From positions 15,119,802 through 15,183,801 of the forward strand of contig NC_087064.1 of assembly GCF_963678635.1 (NCBI RefSeq): a DNA stretch of 64,000 bases, written 5' to 3'. The notes beneath the pieces were generated by a model. It did not search any database and was not told the DNA's origin. It saw nothing but the letters and a program-made list of their open reading frames with translations. The stretch is from Symsagittifera roscoffensis (taxonomy: Eukaryota > Xenacoelomorpha > Acoela > Convolutidae). The translations under genes were made by a program, and so were the position numbers. How positions within the stretch are numbered: the stretch's first letter is position 1; each line of letters begins with the position of its first letter. Positions 12,201 to 19,469 of the stretch are shown one piece after another.

Positions 12201-15200
12201 CAAGTTTTAGAGATTTTATTCTCCAAGTTTTGTTGGGATCTGCGGTAGGCTTCATTTGATATAATTTTGTTATCATTCAACCCAATAGTTTTAGCGTTAT
12301 TTTTAATTTATTTAAGTAAATCAAGATGACAGATTTCTAGAGTTAAGTGTTTTTGTTCCGCATTTCGCAAAATAAATAACACCGTGATAATTCTGGTAAA
12401 ATTCTAAGCAACTTTGTTCTTATGTTTTTTTTTTGTCTAGTCTTAACCCAATTTGAGAAAAACGCGATTACATTTTCCCAGGTTGTTCATTTTGTCCGGG
12501 TAATTTAAGGCAGCACAGCACGTGTACGCTGTGTAAATTACACAGTGATATATTTTTATGTCTGTTAAGTTATCAATAGGAGCAAGTGGTTAGCCTCAAT
12601 TCAATTTGAAAAAAAAAAATTTACCGCTACGCTGTATTAGAGCGAAGTTGATTTGTTGACTGTATTTTGAGAAGCTGACTGTATCTGATTTATTACAACT
12701 TGATTTATGGTAAACTAAGCAGCCCCAAATTCAATTCATTTTAACTTGGTTAAAAAAGATCACAGATTGTGTTAATTGGGCTCTTTTCCAGTTCCCCCTC
12801 TTTGTTTTTTCTGAATTTCATTATATGAAAGTCTATTATAAATGACTTTTTATGCTATAAACTGTCTTAAAACGTGTCAGCGTGAACAAGTGAACAAATT
12901 TCTACTACATGACTATTATACAAATTGCCATTTTACCAAAAATTGGTCAGAAATTTTTGAACAGCTTTGTTTTGCAGTTTTATGAGGGTGGGAAAGAGTC
13001 GTTAATTGCGGCCATCATTTTTTTCAGACTGCTTAAAATTATTCGGTCAAAAACGTCTACTTCAAAAATCAAAATTTGTCTTGAGAAAAAACCAACTCGT
13101 GCAAAAATGTTTTATTAAGTACTCCATAAAACAAAACAAGACTGCTCGTATCAGGGCGAAGCCCTGAATGTTCCGACTGCCATTTAAAGTTTATGGAGCA
13201 GTAATAACATTAAAAAATTAAATGAAATAAAACTAAATGGAATTTTTTTCTTCTAAAATTTGAATTTTTTTAATAAAAAGTATCCCCACACCCCAAATAA
13301 AGTACAAAAGGATAAATTTCGCTCCTTGTAACAAATGAATTATGGCAAATAAGCTTCTTTTAACCAATTTGGAACGATTTCTAAGACGGATTAACTCTCG
13401 AAAGTCGGAACAACAAATGTCAGATAAGGAAGTGCTTCTCCTGGTGCTAGTCTTCCAGCTGATTTGACTAGATGTAAAGAAACCACGCAAAACCATTTTG
13501 GTAGTGGTTGGAGCGAAGAAAACTCAAACTAAACAGAGCAGTAAAGCAAATCCTTAATATTATACCCTATGATCTGGCGGATTTTAAAAACAAATAGAAC
13601 ATCGATCAAAATTCATTGTTTTAATCTCACCCAAACAAAAAAAGATCATTTTTGTAGACAATGTTTTGTGCCACTGCCGGAAATTAGTATATATCCGGGC
13701 CAAATACTTTTTTGCTCTTGAGAATAAAAAAGGGTATCATTGAATAGCTCCGAAGTGCTTAAAAACCTGAGGCGGGAAACGTATGCGTTTGTATTTTATT
13801 TGATTCTTCTTTTACTACTTCATTGAAAATTCAAATGGTCGTTTTTTAAGCATCAATGCAAGAAGTGAAGACGCATATTTATGTCGTAAATCGTTTTCTG
13901 AACAACTCATCCCCATAAATTTATACAGAACAACAAATTCATGCTCCGATTTATGAAGAAACGACGGATCATTTGTGCTCGTGTTTTTCTTTTCTTTAGG
14001 CGAATTTCGACATTTTAACAATCTATTTATGAGAAAAATATCTAATCACTCTGCCAGAAAAAGGTGAAAAAGGTTTAAAGAAATTAATGGGAGCTCCAAT
14101 AATCAATATCTTTACAGTAAAAGATAATGATTAATTGAACTCACATTAAGCTCTTTAAACCTTTTTCATAATTTGAAATATTTTTTTTGAAGCGCAAATT
14201 TTTTGTTGGTTGTTATAGACTAATTTTCCGATTTCCATGTGTTTTTTTTCTGTAGTACAGGCGGCAAGTTAAGCCAGCGAGTGACACGATCAATATTTGA
14301 AACTCTGAACTTAATATTGCAACACTGCATGTGATCAAAGATTCAAAAACTTAAGGTCCAAAAATTTTATTAAATTTTGAATCAATAAAAGTTACGTAAA
14401 AAATTTTAAATTTGAATCGCGTAACAGAACCCAACCCACTTTTCTTTTACTCTAAGTTCGACATGGCCAACGCCTACCTATCCTCGGATCCGGCTCACTC
14501 CCATCCCGTGCATCAAGTGGGCTACTTCGACATCCGAGTCCTCACCCGACTCAAGTGGGTCCAATTCGTGTTCACCGAGATAGAATCCTCCTCTTCTGGA
14601 ATCCTGTGGAGGTTCGAACTGTCAGGATGCAAACCAGGAGACTCAGTAGAAGGCGATTACATCAGTGAGTATACATCCGGGCTAGTCTCAAGGCTGACGA
14701 TGATAGGCTCACATAATTCGATCTTTCGGATGTTAGATTCTGCATGGTATAAATGAGAACGTTTTTTTTTTGGTTCTATGTTCGAAAAGATTTTTAAAAA
14801 AAGGTTTCAAGGCTACAATGTTTTTAGGCGACTTCACATTCTCGCGGTTTTCATGATATCACGCATCACCTTTTCAATTCTATTTGGGTTGACTTGTCGA
14901 GTTAAATTATAGGGTTAACTCTCTGACAGATTTTTTAACTAAAGTTTTGTATTAAAATAAAGAATTATTCATACATTAAACAATTTGCTTATAGTGGTTA
15001 TATATAATGCTTATATTATAATGCTTATAATATAATGCTTATATTAATGGGCTAATAGTAAAGTTACAAGTTTAAAATTGTTTGTTCTTGTCCAGGGGCC
15101 TGTGGGCTGGACTCGTCGGAGGCTGTGCGTCCCGAATTCTACACTCGAGGCTTCATTGCCGACCCGGACAGCAGGGCACTCTACGTTTGTGAACAGAACC

Positions 15201-18200
15201 TCAACAAGTTAGAAATTTTAGGACAGAATCACTTAATTGTAGAAAAAAAACTTAAGGTTTAGAGACAAAAAAAAATAATTAAGGATCAAAACATGTAGTT
15301 TCTTTCTTTTATGTTTTAAAGAACAAAGTCGATTTTCATTTATTTAGCTCATTTATTTAGCTTATTTAGCTCATTTTATTTCATTTATATATTTTTTAAA
15401 AAAGATCACGTGACGCAAAAAAAAATACACATTTTTTTTACGCGTTTAATTTGGCATTATATAAAGTCGTAGCAATTCAATTCTTACACACTTCCTGGAA
15501 AACTTACAACGTCTAGAAAATTTGTATGAGTTTCCTTGACTACCATTTTTCCATACTTTGAAACTGTATGTCAAGCATTTTTCCAATTCGTGGAAATGTA
15601 GGAAAACTTTTTTCCCGAAATCCATCAAATGGCAGTATTTTGTATTTCACGCAAAATCAAGTACCACATATAATCAACAGAATGGTTGAACGATATATTA
15701 TAGTAAATCCCTTTCAGTCGTGATACGAATAGCATCACAAGCGTTTCAAAGCATTTTCACAAGTCGAGAAAAACTTATTCAAAATTGTTGCTTTTTGCTA
15801 ATAATTCGACCTAAAAATAATGAAATTGTTTGAAATTATTTTTTAAAACAGTTTCGTTTTTGAAATTGTTTTTTTTTATTTACTTTATGAGGCCTCGCAC
15901 AGATAAAAACAACCCAAAGATCTGTTTTTGTACTATTCCTCGAAGTAAAATCTATCGCTGAACAGTAACATGACAGACCACTCGAATGTTAAAAAATGGC
16001 ACAAAAAATCTCAACCTTTGCTGAATTTAACTTAAATTCCGTGTTATTTTGTAGCCAAAATTTCGACTTTTTACAAACCAAATTTCATAAACAAAACTTA
16101 AACAAAATTTTAACCGGAGAGTCAGAGCAACTCAACCTAAAATAGGAATGTTTTTATTTTTGGCTTTTGGAGCATAGCGCTACAAAAAATAAATTTGTAT
16201 TATAATTTTTGTATGAAAAATTTGTGTTATGTCACTGAAACGACTATGCGACTAAAAATTTTCTTCTTTTATATTTTTTGGGCAATTGTGAAACTTTAAA
16301 CCTGAAAAACATATATCTAATTTTGCCATAAAACAATTAGCAGTCATAGGGTTACCATATTACAAATATACGTCTATTAAAATTTCAAAAAATTCTTTTT
16401 TGATTCTTCAGGCTGAAAAACAGATTGCAATAACACCATCGTTGAAAAACTTTGTTAAAGAGTTTGTACAAAAATTTAGAAAAATCCTAATTGTGGTAAA
16501 GTTATTTTGTTACTTTTGTAGAGAAAAGCTTTTTTTGAAAAAATTTAGTCACAAGTCATATATTTCCCATAAATGAGAATTATGTGGAAACGCTTGGCTA
16601 GAATTTCTAGTGCTGGAAGGTAGTATAGCGTCTAGCATTATTCGCCCCAAAAAATCAAATACGGATTATTAAAAATTACGATACGAAAGTGTGCACTGGG
16701 TAGGTGCACATCTTGGTGTCTGTAGTTCACTGCAATTCTGAGACAAGTCTTCAATAATGTTCCAAAGTAGAAGGGGATTCTACTCACAAAATTTACGTGG
16801 ATACCATTTACAAAAACTTGCAATGTAATTTTTGTCGTCGATTACTTTTGTTGCAAATTCCGCAGCCAGCGAACATAGCAAGTCAATCCGGATTCTAGAA
16901 ATGAAAGTGAATTCTACAAAGTTAAGTAAATTCTGTAGTTTTTTTATTACACTGAATTAAACCAGTTCTTGCGTGAACAAGTAAGAGCTAAAGCTACAAA
17001 AGAATCTAGCATTGAAAAATATATCTTAAATCATTGTTTAACTAAAATCGTGAATTTTAATATTTGGGATAAATTTCCCAGCAAGCTGTTTCAGGGATAA
17101 TTACTTGGAAATCACCTCATTTTAAAATCGAATGAGCAAAATGATTATGTGGAACTAGCGAGATTGTGACTTGGTAATATGTATAAAATTAAAACTATAT
17201 TTCCTTTGGACTCATGTTTGTGAAAACTTTGTCAGGAAAACGACAAAAAGATAGAGAAAAGGTTCCGCTTGAAATTAAATTTTTTTCAAATAACCCGCAA
17301 CTTTTTCATAAACTGACATTCTTACAATTGCCGATCCAATTTTAAAATCAAATTTATGATTTGATTTCATTCATTATCTTTCGGAAAAGGCCGAAAACAT
17401 CAAAAAAAATTATAACCGAAGAAACCCAAAAAAAAATCAAGAAGAAAATGCATTGTTCTTTTTAATTTATGTTTCAGGGAAAACAGTATTGATTGTTTTC
17501 GGATGACGATTGTCAACGGACAATTTCTCTGGACCGGTATGAAGTTTTTTCAGTTTATTCAGTTTCATATAATTTTATCCGAAGCGCTCAACAACTCTCA
17601 TGCTCAAAAAGAACTACTGACCAAGTTTTTTTTTAAATTTAATTGTGAAAAAAACAAACGAGAAAATATCATATTTGTTTCTGCATGCTGTGGTGAGTTT
17701 AAAACATAATTTTTCGAAGTTTAGAAAGTTAAAGACAGATCTTTAGTTTTGTGGTGTAGCCTACTTAGTATTTTTTCTGCCGGAAGTTTTTTTCAAGAAT
17801 CAATTCTGAACCTAACTATTTTTGGTGATCGCAACAGGGGTCAAATCTTTGACATATAGTCGGACTCTAGTTAAGCGCATAATTTGGTTATTGACGACCT
17901 CTAGTTTTACTATATCGATGATTGAGTTTAATGGTTTATCCAGAGATGAGCAAGAACATGGCGGGAGTGATTGGGTACTTGGTGGAACCAGAGTACCAGA
18001 TGTTTGCGATCGGTAGGAGCCAGAAAACATACCTGGCATCTTCTGACACGGGAAAAACCTGGATCACAGTTCCCACTTATGTAAGACAAACAATCCTGAT
18101 TGACTAAAGTGAACCATATTAAGAAACTAGGATGGCCGGTTGCTGTGCAAGTAGCATAGAAGAAAAATTCGTTTTAGAAAAACTGCAAAAAAAATCATTT

Positions 18201-19220
18201 TTTTCATTTTTTTTTCATACTTGTTTCGTTTGCTGTGCTTGTTGTGATGAGAAAAAGACAAAATCAAGAAAGTTTTTTAATTTGGCATAATTGACTACTA
18301 TTTTGAAAATCGGAAATATAAACAAATACACCAAAAAATGTAAACAAACTTTTTCATTTTTGTTAATTTTTTTGTAGAGTTTTTACTGCCAAAGAAACAA
18401 TCACATACATATTACTTAATAAAGCTATGATATAACACTTGAGCCATTCCGATGATTATTTCTGGCACCTGATTTTTCGTAAAAATTTAAAAAACTAGAA
18501 AACTACCTCAAAAACTGGAAGAACTACAGGAGCTTTGGCCGTTAAGGTAGCAAAGTGTTCCTGATATTGATTTTGATACTTTATGGCATGTGCAAGTCCC
18601 CAAAAACCCTTGAAACGCCGATTACTATGTACGAATTATCTACAGTAGTGGATGGCTTCGACCTTGAGCCCAAACAAACTTTTCAGTTTTTTCTTGTTAG
18701 TATTGACGGCACCCTAGTCGATCAAGGGAGGTTCTCGCAAGATAACCTTCCTTGATCGACTAGGGCGTGCTTCTCTCTTCCATTTAGTGTAATTAGGTGA
18801 CTATGAGAAAATTCACGCTTGCCTTAAATCAAAACCAAAAAGAGCCTTTTTAAAATATTGTCACCGTTCATGTAAATTTTGTCACTCACCTCTGTGATTA
18901 AGTATATTATCTATGAATATTCATGAGGGAGTTTTTGTCTTGATTTTGGTTAAAAGAACGTCGAATTAAACTTGCAGGAGTGGTGGGATGCGAGGGCACA
19001 GAGTCCCGCCAAGTTCAAGACTGTCAAAGTGATGCCGGACAATCTGCCGCTGCAGAGTGTGGACGACCCCACCGTCAACTGGGCGGTGCTGGGGCTGCAA
19101 GACGACTGGTACGGGGTGGAGAAGTTCCGGGCCAACCACATGGGGGTGCACATCCAACCCAATGAGGGCGATCCCTGGAAACTAATCTACAACTGGGGGT
19201 CAAGTTGCTGCTCTAATTGA
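71..19220 (+). CDS. Multi-exon gene for a large extracellular F5/8C (discoidin) and Asp-box protein, 5' end outside window
   Basis: Fourteen exons can be chained by GT-AG sites with matching phase: 71-259, about 5071-5159, 5367-5510, 8068-8191, 8629-8922, 9228-9504, 9695-10089, 10431-10612, 11016-11156, 14457-14664, 15096-15207, 17478-17536, 17944-18080 and 18978-19220. They give about 863 residues. The first half reads as several beta-rich modules. The exons at 10431-14664 form one F5/8 type C domain, running from CQFSAS to FELSGC in about 150 residues, the usual family length. A later exon carries the Asp-box SSDTGKTW. Exons are visibly more GC-rich than the introns, which run from 190 bp to 3.3 kb. 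No membrane segment is seen before the stop, so this is probably the C-terminal part of a secreted or matrix protein. The signal peptide, if any, lies outside. F5/8C domains usually bind glycans or lipids at the cell surface; the ligand here is unknown. More exons may lie between 260 and the N gap. Confidence 0.8.
787..1243. mobile_element. MULE-like MITE, 457 bp, with a perfect 8-bp target duplication
   Basis: The two ends are inverted copies. The left end has the block AAGCCGACGGGACTTCAAGC and the right end carries its reverse complement. Each TIR repeats the 16-bp motif GGGACTTCAAGCCGAA. The element is flanked by identical 8-bp copies of AAAATAAC at 779-786 and 1244-1251. It has no coding capacity. 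The 8-bp duplication and long iterated TIRs fit a Mutator-like or hAT-like non-autonomous element. The iterated TIR style matches the MULE at 5.8-7.7 kb. Confidence 0.85.
1526..1605. repeat. Small inverted-repeat hairpin
   Basis: AATCTTACAACTT (1526-1538) is exactly inverted at 1593-1605, and further partial pairing continues inward. It is probably a degraded foldback or MITE end. Confidence 0.6.
2430..2650 (+). repeat. Dispersed repeat, copy 1 (TTCGAAGAAAA family)
   Basis: The sequence ccgaatttcgaagaaaacgg, followed by a 'tatgcttga...ctggtt' block and a 'ttttgggagtttgaaaattgcc' tail, recurs diverged at about 22,970-23,300. It is more distantly related to the copies at 3575-3830 and 35,555-35,800. 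No reading frame survives. Confidence 0.5.
3010..3062 (+). repeat. Short hairpin repeat, copy 1
   Basis: It reads GCAGTCGGAACATTCAG, a decayed stem-loop, then ACGAGCAGTCTTGTT. It is one of seven copies in the window of a repeat whose intact form contains TCAGGGCTTCGCCCTGA bracketed by two GCAGTC motifs. Confidence 0.65.
3575..4072 (+). repeat. Dispersed repeat, copy 2, ending in short hairpin repeat copy 2
   Basis: It shares blocks with 35,555-36,075, including ccttcgaagaaa, 'agctcgggytg', 'attgttgtcttgag' and 'aaaagatatttcacctgtgat'. Both copies end in the GCAGTC-hairpin motif, here at 4029-4070 with the stem CAGGGCatcGCCCTG. The shared order suggests one longer non-autonomous element, about 500 bp or more. 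Confidence 0.6.
4345..4641 (-). CDS. Uncertain minus-strand open frame, about 98 codons, unidentified
   Basis: This open frame lies antisense within the first intron of the F5/8C gene. It has a balanced, protein-like composition (for example ENGTVIPDGSIIKSW and THAPIVAVEVERNF) and no low-complexity runs. The first in-frame start is a GTG, so if real it would be an internal exon; a possible acceptor is GGGAAAG before GAGAAATTT. No family is recognised and no partner exon was found. It may equally be chance or transposon-derived. Confidence 0.2.
   Translation of the reverse strand: MTHGLGKEKFQSSIEKNTGFNELILLSDSLENGTVIPDGSIIKSWTVDQRVGTTHAPIVAVEVERNFSAYTHVHTDIREAMTEKTVRQLMFCYCNKTL
4806..4870. 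repeat. Left arm of a foldback element, cut by the assembly gap
   Basis: The stretch ACAGTGCTGATTTAAATTAT, followed by CCGGATAAAACGAACAA, matches the outer end of the foldback element at 11,807-12,518 and continues into the N run. The rest of the element, probably including its inverted arm, is likely in the gap. Confidence 0.6.
4871..5070. other. Assembly gap, 200 N
   Basis: This is a run of exactly 200 N, so the size is probably nominal. It removes the acceptor and possibly the beginning of an exon of the F5/8C gene. Confidence 0.99.
5071..5159 (+). CDS. Exon b of the F5/8C gene (5' side in gap)
   Basis: The frame starts at 5073 (VNGVPVCSEIRGQFG) and runs 29 codons to GTG|GTAGAC, phase 0. 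The 5' boundary is hidden by the Ns. Confidence 0.65.
5367..5510 (+). CDS. Exon c of the F5/8C gene
   Basis: The acceptor is cgcgtttcag and the donor GTCATT|GTAAGA, phase 0 at both ends, 48 codons (LEFSAVIGVDEFCPVGTQVK and on). Alternating hydrophobic residues suggest a beta-sandwich strand pattern. It joins in frame to exon b. Confidence 0.75.
5800..7690 (+). mobile_element. Mutator-like (MULE) DNA transposon relic in an intron
   Basis: The two ends are long inverted repeats built from a short motif close to CGACGATTCGTAAC. They span about 5809-5925 on the left and the inverse at about 7573-7670 on the right. The interior carries broken transposase frames on the + strand. Exact ends and target duplication are unclear. 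The insertion sits in the 2.6-kb intron between exons c and d in the same orientation as the host gene. Confidence 0.8.
6134..7461 (+). pseudogene. Degraded MULE transposase
   Basis: The frame at 6844-7197 has TASINAFHSALPRSIIKGCF followed by FQFC, then ELAFIPQ and VKFFDKVWIG. This is the order of the MULE core, compare DFExAxxxAF...GCxFHF...aLAFlP...YFxxtWIG. In the same frame, 7273-7461 gives HPAIHRFLELNRHEQNL, the usual MULE C-terminal helix region. Stops and frame changes interrupt it. The expected catalytic Asp before E-x-A is Thr, and the His of the GCFFH motif is Gln, so it is dead. An upstream piece at 6134-6325 (CQRGKRQFLLEGK) might be a FLYWCH zinc-finger remnant; that is tentative. 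Confidence 0.75.
7691..8067 (+). other. Intron remainder, nothing recognised
   Basis: AT-rich sequence up to the acceptor attatttcag of exon d. I see no coding or repeat signal in it. Confidence 0.6.
8068..8191 (+). CDS. Exon d of the F5/8C gene
   Basis: The acceptor is attatttcag and the donor GAAG|GTAATC. It begins in phase 0 and ends in phase 1, encoding ARSLPSPGKNIFTRMYHFEE to KPKRFILE. The 437-bp intron that follows holds nothing recognisable. Confidence 0.8.
8629..8922 (+). CDS. Exon e of the F5/8C gene
   Basis: The acceptor is tactttcag and the donor ATAC|GTGAGT, with phase 1 at both ends. This long GC-rich exon encodes VCLDDYMTDELQVVVESRMM, then a Pro/Arg-rich linker (PPASRRRD), then FTVVGMHLWDTGSDIYGAFD. 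The following 305-bp intron holds nothing recognisable. Confidence 0.85.
9228..9504 (+). CDS. Exon f of the F5/8C gene
   Basis: The acceptor is atacttttag and the donor CCAGG|GTTGGT. It runs from phase 1 to phase 2. It encodes PNGRDAIQSINQESTG, then LIAIDVVLQDEKFIIEGDD and IVWMNLTSYFLVPREALP, with a beta-strand-rich pattern and one N-glycosylation sequon (NLT). The weak donor is chosen because it keeps the frame with exon g. Confidence 0.8.
9695..10089 (+). CDS. Exon g of the F5/8C gene, DUF11-like beta module
   Basis: The acceptor is ttgtatttcag and the donor CAAC|GTAAGA, from phase 2 to phase 1. It begins DRGVYMVEIFHDCNSTAEAR and continues with LKVTAHLP. This resembles the 'Y-x-V-x-x-x-H...STA-x-A-x-x-x-V-x-x-x-LP' pattern of conserved beta-sandwich (DUF11-like) surface-protein repeats. 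That family link is an inference. Sequons NST and NVT suggest an extracellular location. Confidence 0.85.
10090..10430 (+). other. Intron with an inverted repeat
   Basis: ACTTTGAGTTGTACTGTGTTAC (about 10,208-10,229) is largely inverted at about 10,255-10,274 (GTAACGCAGTACAACTCAACG), making a small hairpin. Nothing else was seen. Confidence 0.5.
10431..10612 (+). CDS. Exon h of the F5/8C gene: start of the F5/8C domain
   Basis: The acceptor is tcatgttcag and the donor TTCAAG|GTCATA, from phase 1 to phase 0. CQFSASTYLDPLVYPATES then SSNWGGQYSTAQKFK matches the start of discoidin domains (Cys, then SAS, then a Tyr-Pro-Ala block). The typical W-x-Q-V-D-L-G strand is replaced by QKFKVALVD across the next junction, so the domain is diverged. 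Confidence 0.85.
10613..11015 (+). other. Intron ending in a C12 polypyrimidine tract
   Basis: Nothing was recognised apart from a run of 12 C (10,968-10,979) and CT repeats just before the acceptor ccccttag of exon i. Confidence 0.6.
11016..11156 (+). CDS. Exon i of the F5/8C gene: middle of the F5/8C domain
   Basis: The acceptor is cccctccccttag and the donor GAGAG|GTATGT, phase 0 at both ends, 47 codons. VARIYVNLDTTVKKFKLLYS then DIEGQYWREYQE fits the discoidin strand pair 'yVtsykvsYS.dg..W..y'. Confidence 0.88.
11268..11308 (-). repeat. Short hairpin repeat, copy 3, interrupted by a MITE
   Basis: CTGCTCGTATCAGGGaaaaaCCCTGAATGGTCCGAC is the minus-strand form of the repeat. It stops abruptly at the MITE start. 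Confidence 0.7.
11309..11679 (-). mobile_element. hAT-like MITE, minus orientation, nested insertion
   Basis: Read on the minus strand, the element begins near CAGCGGATTTAAGGGG and shares ordered blocks with 36,206-36,521 and 45,941-46,343. Shared blocks include 'gggtcggcaggggtcgaa', 'ggcgcctt' and 'gagctctcccaaatc'. Flanks GGTCCGAC (11,301-11,308) and GTTGCGAC (11,680-11,687) match at 6 of 8 positions, a plausible decayed 8-bp target duplication. Confidence 0.7.
11807..12518. mobile_element. Foldback element with arms of about 280 bp
   Basis: The left arm (11,807 to about 12,090) and the inverted right arm (about 12,225-12,518) align block by block. Shared blocks include TTCTCAAATTGaGTTAAGA, 'agaattatca', AAAAATAACGCTAA and AAATTATATCAAA. 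The spacer is short and AT-rich. Arm divergence shows it is old. A second copy starts at 4806 and is lost in the N gap. Confidence 0.8.
12529..12545. repeat. Perfect 8+1+8 palindrome
   Basis: CTGTGTAA-A-TTACACAG sits directly beside the foldback element. It may be an insertion scar or a protein-binding site. Confidence 0.5.
13120..13203 (-). repeat. Short hairpin repeat, copy 4, with terminal inverted repeats
   Basis: This is the most complete copy. Its outer inverted repeat is TACTCCATAAA and TTTATGGAGcaGTA. Inside are GACTGC twice and the perfect stem TCAGGGCgaaGCCCTGA. At about 84 bp it is small enough to be a miniature TIR element or a structured RNA. Confidence 0.75.
14066..14167. repeat. 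Hairpin element with a 16-bp perfect inverted repeat
   Basis: GAAAAAGGTTTAAAGA (14,066-14,081) is exactly inverted at 14,152-14,167. The interior also pairs (AATCAATATCTTT with AAAGATAATGATT). It is likely a palindromic MITE. Confidence 0.7.
14457..14664 (+). CDS. Exon j of the F5/8C gene: end of the F5/8C domain
   Basis: The acceptor is cttttcttttactctaag and the donor ATCA|GTGAGT, from phase 0 to phase 1. YFDIRVLTRLKWVQFVFTEI then GILWRFELSGC closes the domain with the family's usual 'lRfEl-x-GC' ending. An earlier AG at about 14,427 would break phase, so the second AG is chosen. Confidence 0.88.
14665..15095 (+). other. Intron with a short TTATAATGC repeat
   Basis: About 14,998-15,050 repeats variants of 'ataatgcttata' four times. 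Nothing else was recognised. Confidence 0.6.
15096..15207 (+). CDS. Exon k of the F5/8C gene
   Basis: The acceptor is gttcttgtccag and the donor AACAA|GTTAGA, from phase 1 to phase 2. It encodes RACGLDSSEAVRPEFYTRGF and then ALYVCEQNLN, a Cys-containing stretch after the discoidin domain. Confidence 0.8.
15208..17477 (+). other. 2.3-kb intron, nothing recognised
   Basis: AT-rich throughout, with no convincing exon and no long inverted or tandem repeat. About 17,215-17,295 resembles a part of the dispersed repeat at 35.9 kb. Confidence 0.6.
17478..17536 (+). CDS. Exon l of the F5/8C gene (59 bp)
   Basis: The acceptor is tatgtttcag and the donor ACCG|GTATGA, from phase 2 to phase 1. It encodes KENSIDCFRMTIVNGQFLWT and restores the frame between exons k and m. 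The phase match supports this very short exon. Confidence 0.75.
17944..18080 (+). CDS. Exon m of the F5/8C gene with an Asp-box
   Basis: The acceptor is ggtttatccag and the donor ACTTAT|GTAAGA, from phase 1 to phase 0. After MAGVIGYLVEPEYQMFAIGR comes YLASSDTGKTW, a clean Asp-box (S-x-D-x-G-x-T-W) as in sialidase and VPS10 propellers. Only one box is visible, so a full propeller is not shown. Confidence 0.85.
18081..18977 (+). other. Last intron, with a strong hairpin
   Basis: It holds the hairpin at 18,708-18,770. A fragment near 18,450 (ccattccgatgattattt) recurs at 27,250. Nothing else was recognised. Confidence 0.6.
18708..18770 (+). ncRNA. Candidate intronic pre-miRNA-like hairpin
   Basis: CCCTAGTCGATCAAGGGAGG plus TT (18,712-18,733) pairs over all 22 positions with 18,744-18,765, with one G.U wobble in the sense RNA, around a 10-nt loop. 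A 2-nt bulge and three further base pairs follow at the base. The size and shape fit an animal miRNA precursor in the sense strand of the host intron. A small palindromic transposon is the alternative. There is no evidence of expression. Confidence 0.35.
18978..19220 (+). CDS. Terminal exon n of the F5/8C gene
   Basis: The acceptor is aaacttgcag, phase 0, 80 codons and TGA. It encodes EWWDARAQSPAKFKTVKVMP, then WAVLGLQDDWYGVEKF, and ends WGSSCCSN. It has no hydrophobic anchor. AATAAA at 19,464-19,469 fits a polyadenylation signal. A donor at TGGG|GTCAAG cannot be excluded, but no later exon was found. Confidence 0.75.
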   Translation, partial: EWWDARAQSPAKFKTVKVMPDNLPLQSVDDPTVNWAVLGLQDDWYGVEKFRANHMGVHIQPNEGDPWKLIYNWGSSCCSN

Positions 19221-19463
19221 CAAGATAAACATTTGCAGACATTTCATGACAAACTGATGACAATTTGAAGAGAATTTATAAGTGCGGAGAAAACACGACA
19301 ACTTACCAATCTTAACACATTGGCATGGAATAGACAATTTTCTTCATAAAACAACCTTCATAAAGTCACTTCACACATCTCATCGAAATTACATGAAGAA
19401 AACATAACTAGTGCTATGTTATATTTTTGGTTGAAATTCATAACCCCATAATCCCACCCTACA

Positions 19464-19469
19464 AATAAA
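19464..19469 (+). terminator. Candidate polyadenylation signal AATAAA
   Basis: It lies about 245 bp after the F5/8C gene stop codon on the sense strand. Confidence 0.4.

Larger units (their letters stand above)
11157..14456 (+). other. 3.3-kb intron packed with inverted-repeat elements
   Basis: It contains a short hairpin repeat with a MITE inserted in it (11,268-11,679), a 712-bp foldback element (11,807-12,518), a second hairpin repeat (13,120-13,203) and a hairpin element (14,066-14,167). No transposase frame was seen. Confidence 0.7.

Noticed and set aside
13120-13203. Helitron terminus
   Set aside because: A hairpin is present, but there is no CTRR end after it, and outer inverted repeats are seen instead.
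13342-13470. 42-codon plus frame MANKLLLTNLERFLRRINSR and on
   Set aside because: Protein-like, but short, with no splice partner or upstream signal.
13815-14021. Minus-strand 68-codon frame
   Set aside because: No splice partner and no recognised motif; it lies in a repeat-rich intron.
18555-18755. 66-codon frame across the intronic hairpin
   Set aside because: It is explained by the open hairpin arms; no splice sites join it to the host gene.
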